Of a DNA stretch of 64,000 nucleotides, positions 31,801-44,264 are shown in pieces. The position numbers and the translations under genes are program-made. The notes below the pieces were generated by a model. It had not been told where the DNA came from and did no database searches. It saw nothing but the letters and a program-made list of their open reading frames with translations. The stretch comes from Apus apus (Eukaryota > Chordata > Aves > Apodiformes > Apodidae), in the NCBI RefSeq assembly GCF_020740795.1, contig NC_067290.1, forward strand, positions 15,110,001-15,174,000, in the 5' to 3' direction. Positions within the stretch are counted from its first letter, which is position 1. Each line of letters begins with the position of its first letter.

Positions 31801-34085
31801 GGCCACAGGGGCCTTTGCTGTCCCCTCAGCCTTTCATGGTGCTGGTTTTCAGAGCAGGTAAAGCCCATTTACTACTGCATTAGCTTAGATTTTGAGTGGC
31901 TCCTCTGCAGTTATGGCCAAACATCATTCCTTGTTTGAGTGGACAAGGTGGCCCATGTTACTAGGTTGTATGTCACTAATTACCTCAGCTGGGCTAAAAC
32001 AAGGCATCCAGAAATCACCACTCTGGGAGAAAACTCTGAAGTCTCCCCTTAGGCATCCCTTTTGTTCTTGATTTTATCTGTCTTCCTCATCCTGAAGTAT
32101 CTCCTCGCTGCACTGGATAATGGATTAGGATGTGATTCCTACCCATTGATAATTACCAACATATTTTTGATTTATTATTAACTAAAAATACGGTTTCAAA
32201 CACTCTGAATTAACATAATGTCTTTTTCTTTGAAATATGCAAGCTAGCTGCTTTGGGTAGTAATAAAATGCCTTCTACTTGTCAACTTATCTAAAATCCA
32301 GTTCCCTTATCAAGTAAACTTCTCAGCCTTAAATTTTAGCTGCTTCTGTTTCTGCCAAGTTCAGCCTTTCGATGGGACCACGAGGACAGATACATCAGAT
32401 GAGCAGCAGCATCAGTCTCTCTGGGGACAAATGTTCTGGTCTGAGGTATGGGCAGGGAAATACAGGCAGTGACAAGGTGCCTCAGAGAGTTGTGGACACT
32501 GGAGAAGCTTTTTCCTTTGATCCTATAAAGAATTTGGCAGGGGAATTTCAGACTCAACCTATTTCAAAAGTACATTTAAACAGAACAGCTTGAAATATTG
32601 ATGTTGATGTTCTTTGGGTTTGCTTTTTCTTTCCTGTTGTGGATAACGAGTTTTACACACAAAAATGTTTGTTCATTGGGAGGTCAGTTTGCCATTGGCA
32701 GCTGAGCTTCCAATTCAAATCCCTGAAAACCAGAGAGTGCAAATCTAAGACACACAAGCAACTGGATTGTCCCTGTCCTGTGCAAGGCAGCTGGTTGGCA
32801 GCCCAAGGGCAGCATCTCCAGCAGGCACGTGCAACCACGGGCTTGTCTCCAACAATGGACATCACTGGACCTCATGTGCTGGTGTGGAGAACATCAGGGA
32901 TGGATGTTCTGCAGCTGAGAAGTGTTTCTGACAACCACAGCCTGATGTGAGGTTTTCATCCAACAGTGTTTGGCCATGTTGGATACTAATGTCTCCTCCT
33001 TGCAGGGAAGTGTGGGCTCATCAGTTTTACCACATACCCCTCTACTCTATGTGTGCAGTTCTTGGAGCTTCAGGGAGGACATGAGTTGATCCCTCAGTCC
33101 CTGCCCAAATGATCTTCTCTTGATTGCTCTTCCACACCTTAGATGTCAGCTCTCCTGGTAACCTGAGGCAACAACAAAAAATGTAATTAAGGACCTAAAT
33201 GGCCCAGGGAAGGGTTAAGAGGGACCAAAATGCTGTGAGGTGCAAAGACACAATTGCAAGATGGATAAAAGTACTACACAAAAATATATATATTAGGTCT
33301 TCTGTTTCATTTGCTCAGGCTCAAACAAAGAGGGGTGCAGAGCCAGGGTTTTTCTGTTGCCACTTGCTGCCACCACCAGAAGCAGTTTGTCTCTTGGCAG
33401 TATGACAGTCTGATTTCCCCTCCTGGAAATTGCTGGTTTAACTGGGTTTTTCTTCTCTTTTTCTAAAAATACAAGCTGGTTTTGTTCTGGTCTGTCATTG
33501 CTGCCTCTTTTTTAACAGCACTTCTCCTTCTGATGGATCTTCCTATTTCTCATGCCTGGAATGAGTGTTGTTCCTCATTCTGGGCTGGGTTCAGTTGACT
33601 CAAGCTGGCATGGAGATGGATAATGATACTTTCTTTTTTTTTTTTCATCAGCTTTTAATTTTTGAGCTTGGGTGGAACTCATCCAAAAAAAATGGCCATG
33701 CTGTCTTCCCAGCTTCTTCATGGTCAAAGGCAAATGTCTTGATACCAGGAGTTTTGTAGCAGCATGGGGACCTGTGGGTGGTGTAGACAGGACCTGGATG
33801 CTCTCCTGGTGGAGCCAGACCCCTGGGGTTGACTGTTTTTTATCCCCCAGCAGCAAACTGCTCTCACAGGAGCTCTTACCCAGAAATTCCTCCAGCTCCT
33901 GGGCTGAAGCAAGCCTGAAACTCCAAAGGGAGCCTTGCAAAAGCAGACCTTTGTGCCACTCTCCACTGGGAAAAAAAGCCAGAAGCAAGTCAAAGGAATG
34001 GGCTGCTTCTGCTCTTCTCTTTGAATTGCTTTCCAGAATGCATTTTCCCCAAAATAACCTATTTGTCTGGTTTTCTGTAGATCAT
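22879..34085 (+). other. BSN: BSN intron 1, central part
   Basis: About 11 kb with no supported exon, RNA gene or intact transposon. It contains scattered AT-rich blocks (24040-24250, 25500-25700, 27880-28180, 30280-30680, 32100-32340) and simple tracts. A minus-strand open frame at 29961-30209 has a protein-like composition but no recognised family and no start-context or splice support. Confidence 0.7.
27708..27754 (+). repeat. Polypyrimidine tract ending in T17
   Basis: A continuous T-rich stretch with a few C interruptions and a final run of 17 T. Simple sequence in BSN intron 1. Confidence 0.85.
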
Positions 34086-34089
34086 TCTA

Positions 34090-34540
34090 TATTTGTTGCT
34101 GAACATTAAATTGACATTTTCTGAGGACTGTCCAAACTGGCTTGAAGAACTCTTTGCAGTATCTCATTTGGAGCCTATTGCTATGCCTGGCTATGGTTGT
34201 CTTCTCATCTTCTGAGCGTTACTCTGTGTTCCTTGACCTTGGATTTCACCTGCCATGGCATTTGCAGACATCCATTTCAGCAGAGCCTTCCAAAGCTCCT
34301 TGCATTCAGTTTTAGCTTTGAATACTTGGAATAAATTCGTATGGCTCAGCAAACTTGTCCCTTCATGATTCCCCTCCTTCCCAGGCTGTTTATGAATATA
34401 TCCCAGTTACCCCATGGCAGGGTCCTCCTGCAACTCCACTTGTGAAAACCTCCAACCTTGACGTCCTGAACAGTGACCAGTTATTAACCCACAAGAAGGC
34501 TTCCCCTTATTTCACCATCTTTTACGTATTTTTTTCCTTC
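34090..34540 (-). mobile_element. Ancient CR1-like LINE relic (reverse orientation)
   Basis: Read on the + strand the order of pieces is TTTCACCTGCCATGGCATTTG, GCTCAGCAAACTTGTC, GCTGTTTATGAATATATCCC, GCAACTCCACTTGTGAAAA and GAACAGTGACCAGTTATTAA. These follow, in the same order, the reverse complement of the ORF2 region of old amniote CR1 elements (family pattern: TTCATCTGCCATTT ... CAAACTTTGCCA ... TTTATGAATATGTT ... GACCATTTATT). It is strongly diverged, with no intact frame. Confidence 0.45.
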
Positions 34541-34544
34541 TTGA

Positions 34545-36860
34545 TTTTTATCCTAAAATTTCTCCTCCTGACATGGTTTTTCAGACTAATCCTGTGTATG
34601 AAATGGTTCAGGTGTTGGAACTTTCATAAATTCCCTTAGAAAACAGCATGGCAAAGGTTGGATTTATCTTTTTTTTTTTTTTTCAGTCTTGCATTCCTCA
34701 AATATTTCTGTTGCATTTCAGTCTTCTTTCACTTTTCCAAATTCTTTGGCATATTTCCTCTTTCTAAAGTTTTAGAATATTTTTTTGGCCCAATTTATGA
34801 GTTATTCCTTAAGGGATTTTTATTTTTTTTAGGCGTTATCTGTTTTTTTTTATTTAATTTGCAAAACAATGGGTTGATTTTGTTTGTTTGTTTGTTTTTC
34901 CTCATCTAGATACAACTTGTACTATTGGAAGGATTTACTTTTACTGCTGTAGCCTAATTTGCTCCACTCTTTGCCTTGCCTTTTTATGGTCATGTCTGAA
35001 ATCCTTTCTTGATAGTGCCCATTTTACCTGAGGCCCTAATATACCAACAGGTGCCATGGACACTTCCCACCACTTGCCACTTTTAATTTCTTTTTAACAA
35101 ACTTCCTCACTTTTTCTGATTTATTTTTCCCCATTTAAATCTAAATATCCAAGTAGTCATGTGTATTTGTCTGTTTTTTCCAGTCCTGCTATAGACTGAA
35201 GCAGAGCGTGTCACGGTCACCGTTACTGAAAATTTCTGTCATCCGTTTTGGCATCTCAAAGCAGGACCAAGCCAAGAGCAGGTTGCTTTGTTCTGCATTG
35301 CTCTAGGGACTAGTTAACAACCTCAGCAAAAAATTGCATTGCTGCCAATTAATATCAAAGAGGCTCTTAAGGGTTGTGGGGTTGTTTTTTTTATAATCAC
35401 AGATTTACAAGATGAGATTTCATGCACCATGTGCCATAAAAATTCCTTGGTCTATCTTTGACTCTGCTGGCATGTTGAAAATGCAGCACAGCCATTTTTG
35501 CTGTTAGCTTGAGGACAAAGGTCTTTGGTTAAACATGACCCTGACAATCAGCTCTTTTGCTGTTTAATTGCTAGAGTTCAATTAGAAGATGTGAGTGGAG
35601 GTAGGCTGAGGGGAGCGATTGCTCCTTGGTGGGGGTACTCTGCCCATCATACATGTCCTTTTGGTGCTGTATTTTCAAGATTGTCACAGCTCTTTGTAAA
35701 TTATATCATTTTTAACATGCATAAATGGCTTGCTGAGAGCCATCAGTGGGACCTGGGAAGGATATGGAGGCCATGTGTTGAACGTTGAGGTGGAAATGCG
35801 ATGGAAGGGACCCTGTCAACCTGCACCTCACCGTGACTGCTGGGGACATTCCTCCCCGTTTCATCCACCCCTTCCCTGAGTGCTTCCTGGCAGTGTTGGC
35901 AAGACACCTGTCTCTCTGGAAGGGTTCTTCATCATTTCTTGCAGACCTACCAAGCCATGTAGTGAAGAGGAGAAGCTCTGGAGGTAGCAGCCCAATTTAT
36001 CATACAGCCTCCACCATCCCCCAAGTAAGGCCACCGGAATTACTGTGCCGTTTGTTGTGCTCAACATTGGGGAATTAATGAGTCCTACAGTTGGGCAGAC
36101 GTGCTGAGCACCCTCCCCTTGGGCCATGTCCTGGACTACCTGCTTCCTCCCCTCCTGTCAGCCTTCCCCAAGGGCTCCAAGGCTGGTCTCCACCTGCATT
36201 GATGGTCTGATGTCCACCTACCCACTGTTGGAAAAGCTACTGTTCCTCCTTGCTTTGTAGCTTCCAGGTACTTCCTAAGTGCCCAGAGGGATGAGATATC
36301 CCATGGACCTTTCTGATAGCTCCACACTCACTCCAGGGCTGGTGCTTCATAGGAACAGTGAAGCCAGGGCTTCTTTCCCTCTGTGCCCTCCTGGCTCTCT
36401 GACAAGCATCTCCTGGCACTGCAAGCAAGAAGGGGCTTCTACTCTGTCCCTGGAAGATTTACATGTGGTTTTCTGCCACCACAGAGGGAACAGATTTCCC
36501 TTGGTGCTGAGGCCGAATGGATATGGGACAGCCCACTTATCCCTGACAGATTTTAATGCTTTGAAGTTCAAGATTGTAAATGTTCTCAGCAGCAGTAATG
36601 CCACTTGAAAAGGAGACCGGTTCAAATCTTTCAGTGTGCCTGCTCCTGTGGAAGTATCTCAGAAGAAATCTCTTTGATAGATGTTGGACTGAGATCATTA
36701 CCTGCAGGCTTTTCTGTCAATCCAGTAGCTGGCAGCTCTAAGGGGCTTGACAGAATCTTGACAGTGCTGGCTGCACATTTTGGGTATCAGCAGCTGTTCT
36801 TAGCACAACCAAGGCCAAACTGGGTGCCAATTAAGTATTTATTTGCCACACAGCAAAATT
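34545..36860 (+). other. BSN: BSN intron 1, T-rich then mixed segment
   Basis: 34545-35200 is very T-rich on the + strand with many T runs. The remainder is ordinary sequence. No exon or recognisable transposon. Confidence 0.7.
34878..34897 (+). repeat. (TTTG)n simple repeat
   Basis: Four to five TTTG units followed by T5. Short microsatellite in a T-rich region (34650-34900). Confidence 0.75.
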
Positions 36861-36864
36861 TGTA

Positions 36865-36975
36865 GGATAGGGCAGGGCAGGGCAGGGCAGGGCAGGGCAG
36901 GGCAGGATAGGATAGGATAGGATAGGATAGGATAGGATAGGATAGGATAGGATAGGATAGGATAGGATAGGATAG
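36865..36975 (+). repeat. Compound pentanucleotide microsatellite (GGATA)1(GGGCA)7(GGATA)14
   Basis: One GGATA unit, then seven perfect GGGCA units (36870-36904), then fourteen perfect GGATA units (36905-36974). The phase is kept across both switches, so the GGGCA block arose inside a GGATA array. The reverse strand is an open frame of Tyr-Pro-Ile-Leu-Ser repeats, which is a shadow. Confidence 0.97.
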
Positions 36976-37030
36976 TTCAGTCAAAAGGGATATCAGAGAC
37001 CTGCATCAATCATCTCATCCAGTTTCAAAT
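36975..37030 (-). mobile_element. CR1 3' tail fragment abutting the microsatellite
   Basis: GTTCAGTCAAAAGGGATATC followed by AGAGACCTGCATCAATCATC resembles the reverse complement of the CR1 3' end (family pattern GTTCAGTTGGAAGGGACCTACAA.GATCATC). CR1 tails end in short tandem units, so the array probably grew from that tail. Confidence 0.5.
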
Positions 37031-38436
37031 GATAATAATAAAACACTTACTAAATGGCAGTGTGCAGGAATGAAAATTAGCAAGTAAATGTTTAGAGCTT
37101 AAATCAGTCATAACCCCCCTTTGGGTACACGGGTTCAGGTCATGAGCTGGTGGATGCTTCTCAACAGCCACATGTTGGACAGCAGTGATGGTTGCTGGTT
37201 CTTGATTGAACAAGACATGCTGATAAGATGGGGAATACGTGGTTTGTGGTCGACTAAGGCTCTTCCTGATCTTGACTTTGAAGGAAGCACACACCTTTAG
37301 TGTGGCTGTGAACTGGAAAACTTCTGTTTCTTGTTCCCTTTCCTTGGCTTGTGTAAATCTTTGCATGTTAAACGATGGGTCAAGCTGGCAGCAGCACTTG
37401 GTGTGTGATCTGCTGCAAAAGCAGGGGCCAGAGGAGGGGTGGCACATGGTGCATGGTGGCAGCATCCTGCTGGGAAGCAGTTCCTCTGGGGAAGGTCATC
37501 AGTCTGGTGTGTTAAGTGCAAGTGACTTATGCCACTGCCTGCCTGCCAGCCCCTCCTTGGACCTCACCCCCGGTGGGGTTTTACAGGGAGGACTCTAGGA
37601 TGTCAGGTCCCTCTATATTTATGAGAAAAGGTTTGGGTGGAGGTCAGGGACCCTGTGATTGTCCAGACAAGGTGGAAGCCTTGAGCAGGAGCTCAGATAT
37701 CCTGTTCAGCAGCAGGAGATGCACCTTAGGGATGCCTCAGCCATGGGAAAAGTGCCTGTCAAAGGCTGCAACCCTGGAGCACAAAACTGCAGGGGAACGG
37801 GGTTTTTCCACTGCTCCCCAAAGCCAGTTGTTAAACACCGTGGTCTTTCACTGGAGTGTTTGTGTTGGCATCTAATAAAATACTCCCTGACAGTTTCTAG
37901 TCACCATTGCAGAGTTCCAGCTTTGTTTTCAGCTGGGTTGCATGCTCTGGTTTTAAACCATCCAGCAGACACATTTCCAGCAGGAACTTCTTTCTGCAGG
38001 GACATGAATGTCACTAAGTCAGAGGCACTCGTATTTAAGCAGGTGCTCAATTTTAATCCTGTAACTGCAGCTTTTTTTGTCAAAGCAGAGCCTGAAACAG
38101 GATTCCCCGTGTTGGCTGGTTTAGAGCTCTGAAGGGGCCACCAATAAACTCCCAAGCTGAGCGGATGCTTTAGCATGGCTAGTGTGAGATTTTCAGTGCA
38201 TGTAGCTGAAACCAGAGGCCCTGCACATCAGACAGTTCCTTTTCTGTTTATTTATTAAAAGGTTGCAAGCTCTGTTTTCTAGTCTGCCTTGCTGATAGGC
38301 AGCATATAGCAGCTAATATTTGTCATTATCCCACGCAGTTCCCCTACCAAGCCATAAGCTTTAAGAATTACATTTTTCTGAGTCAAACCCAGTGCCATTT
38401 TGACCTAGAGTCCAACTCACTTTTTGCTTAGCTGCC
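37031..38436 (+). other. BSN: BSN intron 1 segment
   Basis: 1.4 kb of unique-looking sequence without supported features. Confidence 0.7.
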
Positions 38437-38438
38437 TC

Positions 38439-38464
38439 TTTTTTTTTTTTTTTTTTTTTTTTTT
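38439..38464 (+). repeat. Poly-T tract (T26)
   Basis: Twenty-six uninterrupted T residues, the longest homopolymer in the window. No SINE or processed pseudogene body is recognisable on either side. Confidence 0.95.
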
Positions 38465-39004
38465 CCCTAAATAGGTTATATTCAGTGATTTTTGAAAATC
38501 AGTCATGTGGATGTTCACATCGGGCTTCAGCAGAACCAACTAGGTCAAATCTCTGCTCATAGTTGAGCAGCTCTAATTCTTATTCCTTAACCCAGCCTCC
38601 CTCTTTCAGGTGTGAGTGTCTACACATCTTCTCTATTTTCATGCTCTATCTTGATTTTTTTGCTTCTCATACCCTTGGTTTTACTGCAGGTGAGATGTAA
38701 TTTGCTTTCCCTCTTTTTCTACTAAAAGAAAAGTCTTGCTTGTCCCCATTTTCCTTGTTTTTGATAGGAATGTGAAGCCAGGAGCTCCCTTCCACAGACA
38801 AGCCAAGGTCTTCTTTGGAAAGCCTGAGCAGGGCCTGCTCCTTGGAAAGTGATGGTGCCATTTGTTTTCATGTTCTTTTTAATATGCCATAATGTAGTAA
38901 TTAGATCAGCTGCCCAGCAAGCAGGAGACCCATTTAAGTATCCACCAGGCAGAGAGAGATATGCAATCCATATTTCCCAGTTGCCTAAAAGGGCTGCAGC
39001 TCCT

Positions 39005-39377
39005 GAAGGATTCACTTGGACAAGCCCCCATGGACTGAGGGGCAACCTCATCAATGTTTACAAATATGTTAAGGAGGATTGAGCCAGGCTTTTTTCAGTC
39101 ATGTCCAGTGATAGGACAAGGGGCAATGGGTGCAAACTGGAGCATAGGAGGTTTCATGCAAATATCAGAAAAACTTCTTTCCTGTGAGAGTGACAGAGCC
39201 CTGGATCAGGCTGCCCAGAGAGGTTGTGGAGTCTCCTTTGCTGGAGACATTCAAAACCCACCTGGGCACGTTCCTGTGTGATGTGCTCTGGGTGATCCTG
39301 CTCTGGCAGGGGGGTTGGACTAGATGATCTTTCCAGGTCCCTTCCAACCCCTAAGATTCTGTGATTCTGTCATTCTG
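39005..39377 (+). mobile_element. CR1 LINE, 5'-truncated 3' end copy
   Basis: Runs from GACTGAGGGGCAACCTCATC through GTGATAGGACAAGGGGCAAT and GATCAGGCTGCCCAGAGAGG to TTGGACTAGATGATCTTTCC, ending in ATTCTGTGATTCTGTCATTCTG, the typical CR1 terminal octamer repeats. No reverse transcriptase part is retained. It is moderately preserved, in sense orientation within BSN intron 1. Confidence 0.93.
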
Positions 39378-41931
39378 AGACAGGCCAGCTTGTGTCAGGG
39401 GATGGCTGAGGCACCTTGGATAATCGTAAAATAAATGAATGCAGTGATGAGAAGTGCACAGAGTGAAACCTCTGCTGGGGTAGGGATGGGGATGGTGCAC
39501 AGCATTGCTTTCCACCTGGAAAGGTGAAGGGAGCCAGGAGGGAGCTCCATCCCAACCTGGGAGAACGTCTCCTGAGCAGCCCTGTCCCACCCAGTGATGA
39601 GTGCCCAACTGCCCTCCTCCCTCTTCTGCGCCAGAAATGGTGCTCGAGGCTGAATAACAGCACCTTGTGTATCTTTTTCTCATGGGTTTTTGCATTTTCA
39701 AGAGACCCACAGACTCTGGTTTGGGTGGGAGATGTAGGAAGCGTCTGTGCCTCGTGTGACAGCTCCCCTTGATGGAGCCCAGCTTCAGAGCTACTGAGCT
39801 CCTCACATTGATTAACTGCAAAAAAACTCACTAACCAAAACATTCACTATTTAAAGAAAGGTACTTGAACTAAATAAACAAGTCTGCTAGTACTATTAAG
39901 TACCAGCAGCAAAAATAGGTGGTAACTACTAATATATTGCCAAACACTTCCTCTGTGGGTAGCTGCGCTAAGTTTTTCCCATTTTTCACTGAGCTGGGAA
40001 GTGAAACCGTGGTTGAGTGGTATTTCTGTGGGCAGAGCTGGTTTGGAGTCAGAATTCCCACTTGGTGGCAAGCAGGTTTTTTTCATACGAAATGGGACCA
40101 AAAAATTACTTGATTTTTATATTTGCAGTGGAATAACCACTCTCTTGTTCCAAACAATAGTTATTTGACTAAATATATGTTAATCTTTTCAAATAATGTT
40201 TGAAAAATAGATGTTTCATATATATCTATGAACATATAAAATATATGTTATTTAATACACCATTAGGCTAGCCTGTGTTCTAACACATAAATGCTGTTTT
40301 ATAAGAATTAAATTTAAGGGGAGAAAATGCATTTTGCATCGTGCCAGCACTTTCTCCCAGTGCCCTGGGGCAGCAGCTTTGAAGCCCTCAGCATCAGGAG
40401 GCAAATCCCAATTCTGAGCTCAAGGGCATCAGGGCATGAAGAGCAAGGTGTTCAACCCACACTTACTGCAGGGGCAGGGCAGTTTGCTCTTCAGGCTGGA
40501 GCAGATCAGTTACTCCCTCGTTGCTTTGCTCTATTATTATTGTGTGATTCCTCTTTCAGAGAAGTGGGTTTCAATCTGCAGCCGAGATGTATTCCCAAAG
40601 TGCTCTTTTAATATTTATTTTCACCTGACTTCCTATTACTGTGGCAACATGCACTTTGAATTTCATTAGTTTTATGCATTTAAGTTCCCTTTTTAAACCT
40701 TTATAAGGTCAGACCCCGCTTGGGTAAATCAACAATTTATTACATTTGAGATTCTGTGTAATACTTTTCCTTAAACAGCTGTAGATCACCAGTAGTGAGG
40801 GCATTAGGCTTCTGCCTTTTTGAGGAAAACTTATGGCATTACTGATAAGCATGTGCACAAATTATTCTGTAACTAGATAAATGTCTTCCACCGTAGCTCT
40901 GTCATTCTCATGGCCTTGTGGTCCACCAGCAGCATGTTGCAGGGTGCCTGCGCTGGAGTTGTGTGGGAGGTGGGGTGTGTAGGACCTCCAGCCAGGTTCT
41001 GCAGCATGAGAATTAAAAAAGCTCTTGCAGCTAAAGCTGCTCTGGGGACCACTAGACCCTCTCCCCAAGCTCTGGGGTGGCAGGGAGCACATGCTGAGGT
41101 GTCCTGAGGGTACAGGGTTGGTGCCTGAGCAGCAGTGGGTGTAATGTCAGTCTCAGTGTCACTCCTGGGGAGCTGGGGTTTCACAGGGAGGTTTCCTCAC
41201 CCAGTCCTGGAGACAGAAAACCATCCCAGCTGGTTTTCTGCCCAGCCAAGATCCACATCACCCAGGAGAGGTTTCAGCTGGGGGGCAGCCAGCCCACCTT
41301 CCCCACCCTTCTGGCTTTACTAATGATTAATGAAGCAGAGCTGATTCCCCCTCTCTTAATTACCCTCTGCAGTGGAAACAAGCCCTTGGTTGCTTTCACC
41401 TGTGGCTCACTCAGGTGTAGCTCGGCAGACCAGAAGGTATAAGTAGTTTTCCTGCTGCCTGTGGGTTTCTTTTTGGTAGGCAGGGCTCTTCACTATCTTT
41501 TTCCTTCACAGTAACTCAGAAAAGTAGGTTGTGAGAAGATAGTTTAGCACATGTTGGCTGTCTCCTTGTAAACCATGAGTGCTGCCACCTCTTCCAGCAC
41601 CTGCATGTGCTGGAGAAGGGCTGGGGGCCCTGGGCTAGCAGCATGCTGAGCTGTCCCAAGCTTCTCATTTTCTGTGTGACTTTCTGGTTAGAGTTCAACT
41701 GGGAATGCGGTGAGTGATTTGATTACATTTGTGCTGCTGGGTTAGACAAGAGAAAGCCAAAGTTGCCCCTCATTTCAAGAGCTAAAGCAAATCCTCCTGT
41801 GGACCTGAACAGTGTCCCCAGGTACCAGTGTGGTTGTGCTGGACTGAGCTGGGGCTTCGGGGGTGGACAAAGTGTCTGCTTTGGATGTTACTAAACCCGA
41901 GCTTATTGTGTATTTTTTTATGGTATTTCAG
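39378..41931 (+). other. BSN: BSN intron 1, 3' part
   Basis: 2.5 kb. It contains an AT-rich stretch at 40100-40330 with TATATGTT-type repeats and a block around 41315-41400 with TAATGATTAATGAAG and TTAATTACC. The intron ends tatttcag before exon 2. Confidence 0.75.
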
Positions 41932-42331
41932 CACGCCGAGGAGACCGGAGCAGCTGGACCAGGCGCCTGCCCAGCGCTCGGCATCCCCCTCCCTGGCACA
42001 GCCTGCGTCCCGGTCCCCGAGCCCCCGGGAGATGAGGGGCCGAGGCCAGCCTGGCCCGCCGGCAGAGGGGCAGCGGAGGATGCTGCAGGTGGACAGCAGG
42101 ACCCAGGGCCCGGGGAGGTCCCCCTCGGCCTCGCCGGACCGGGCCAGCACCCCCACCTCTCCCTACTCGCTGCCGCAGATCGCCCCGCTCCCCAGCAGCA
42201 CCCTCTGCCCCATCTGCAAGACGACGGAGCTCACCTCCTCCCCTGGCCAGCCCAACTTCAACGCCTGCACCCAGTGTCACAGCAAAGTCTGCAACCAGTG
42301 TGGCTTCAACCCCAACCCGCATCTCACCCAG
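41932..42331 (+). CDS. BSN: BSN (Bassoon) coding exon 2 (residues 57-190)
   Basis: After ATTTCAG the frame gives STPRRPEQLDQAPAQRSASP, a Ser/Pro/Arg-rich disordered stretch, then LQVDSRTQGPGRSPSASPDR and STPTSPYSLPQIAPLPSSTL, both nearly identical to mammalian Bassoon. The exon ends with the first part of a Piccolo/Bassoon-type zinc finger (C149, C152, C169, C172, C177, C180; CPIC...CTQC...CNQC) and NPNPHLTQ. Length is 400 nt; with the two bases of exon 1 it is in frame and ends in phase 0 at CAG|gtgagg. The finger's remaining cysteines lie in exon 3, outside the window. Confidence 0.97.
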
Positions 42332-42489
42332 GTGAGGCCTCTGCTTCCTCCTGGTGGGTGGGGGGGCTGGCGGGGAGGGGGCCCCGCTTCTTGCTCTGTC
42401 TCCCCAGGAATTGCACCTTTGCTCACGGGCAAGGGCCCCGCGTGTTAGTCAGGGGCTAATTGTGGTGATGTGAGCTCTAATGAGATGGG

Positions 42490-42762
42490 GGAGGGAAATG
42501 ACAGGATGAAAGGAAATGGCCTCAAGTTGTGCTGGGGAGGTTTAGATTGGATATTAGAAGAAAATTCTTCACTGAGAGGGTTGTCAAACACTGGAACAGG
42601 CTCCGCAGGGAGGTGGTTGAATCACCATCCCTGGAGGTGTTTAAAAGACATGTAGATGTGGTGCTGAGCGACATGGTTTAGCAGTGGACTCGCTAGAGTT
42701 AGATTCATGGTTAGACTTGATCTTGAAGATCTTTTCCAACCAGGATGACTCTGTGGTTCAGT
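42490..42762 (+). mobile_element. CR1 LINE 3' fragment
   Basis: AGGAAATGGCCTCAAGTTGT, TTAGATTGGATATTAGAAG, CACTGAGAGGGTTGTCAAAC, GGAGGTGTTTAAAAGACATG and GATCTTTTCCAACC follow the CR1 3' UTR in order. The tail unit is decayed (GATGACTCTGTGG). Sense orientation, 160 bp into BSN intron 2. Confidence 0.93.
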
Positions 42763-44260
42763 GAAGTGGTAGACCAGCAGGCAGGTTCAGTCTCTGTGAC
42801 CCCAAATGCTTGGCTGTGGTGAAGTCCACATACACAAAACTGCCCTGAGGTCGAAGGGCTTGACAGCAGGAGGGGAGCAGAGAGCTGGCAGCCCCGAGGT
42901 GCCCATCACCTCAGGCCTTGACTCCTCCCAGGAGAGGAGGTTTTGGCGGTGGATGAGGTTTCGACAGCATCAGGCTTGGCGGCAGGAAGGAGGTGCCAAG
43001 TCATGCAGGAGATGGTGCCTTGCTGGGGGAGCGTTTTGTGCCGGGTGGGATGTGTGAGATGGTGGTGCTGGGTTCCTGGAGGTGGATCCAGCAGCGCTGC
43101 CAAACAGGGGGTGCTGGATCATTGGGCTCCCGGGGCCCATCCGTTGGGTCAGAGACCTCTGGGTGGGAAGTCATGTGGGTGCTTTTTGCAGTTGTTCAGA
43201 ACCAAGCCATGAGGATTCCTACTCTTGGGCTTAATAATAGCCAAATTGCCACTCCCATGCCCAAATCCTGTTTTCTCACACACTGACATCCCCTGGGTAC
43301 CTGTGTTTTATTGCCAGTAGCTGCTTCTGGTAAGCATGCAATCCTTGCTGCAGACATAGACATTTCTAAACACTTGCTTGAGAGAGAGTTCTGCCTTCTA
43401 GCCCCTTTTCCTGGTGGAAAGAGAGTTGGGCCACTTGATACCCCTGGGTGCTGCTTTTGTACCCCTGTAACAAGGTACTGGCCCCTGCGATGATCAGTAT
43501 AAGGTCTCAGACTGTAACAGAGGGCCCTGAGGTGGAAATTAAGGCTCCTGCATGGAAATGCCATGGGTCACACTCCTGTTTCACTTCTAAATTCATTTGA
43601 TAAATGTTTGTTTTATTGTACTCTGAATAGTAGCAGTTAGAACATAAACAAAAAATACACCAATTGCTCAGTTTCTGGTTGGTCTGGACATGTCTTCTCT
43701 GCCTTGCTCCCAGAGCTTTCACACAGTGCTCCCTACCCCAAGCCTCTCTTATAGATACCCCAGTTAAAATGTGTGTGTGCATAGAGTTTCTGCTCAGTGT
43801 CTCCTGGCTATCTCTTAGTCCCTGGGCCAGCTTCTAGCATCTCTAGGTTTCTATGCCCTCTGAAATGGGACTGACTGCTGAGCATTTTTAAACGTTGAAT
43901 GGAAAAAAATTTGGACCTTGCATGAAAAAAAAGATGTGGTTGTATATATATATTTTTTTAATTTGTTCTGTCTTTAATATGCAAGTACTACTTTATGACT
44001 TGTAAGTAGGTCGCTGAGGGAGCGGGGGGATGAAAGCAGTTGTCCAAGATTGCTGTCTGCAGGTTGTGTTGGCAGGCTGTGTGATGGGCTGGCTGGGGGA
44101 GCGATGGTGGTTCCTGCCTCTTTGAAGTGTGACTTGCTTTTCCCAGCAGAATCACTTGTGCTGCTATTCTCGTGTCACACAGAAAGCAGTCTGAAGCAGT
44201 CTGGTGGTGTTAAAAAGGGTTAACGAGAGGCAGCTTGGAGGTTTTTCTCTTTTTTGGTGG
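42763..44260 (+). other. BSN: BSN intron 2 segment
   Basis: 1.5 kb. No exon, RNA gene or recognisable transposon. TA-rich tract near 43940-43965. Confidence 0.7.
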
Positions 44261-44264
44261 TAGG

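Noticed and set aside
36787-36984. Minus-strand frame of Ser-Tyr-Pro-Ile-Leu and Pro-Ala-Leu-Pro-Cys repeats
   Set aside because: A five-base repeat is translated as a periodic peptide in any frame; it is the pentanucleotide microsatellite.
38439-38464. T26 tract as the reversed poly-A tail of a processed pseudogene or SINE
   Set aside because: No gene-like or SINE-like body was recognisable in the several hundred bases on either side, and no target-site duplication could be identified.
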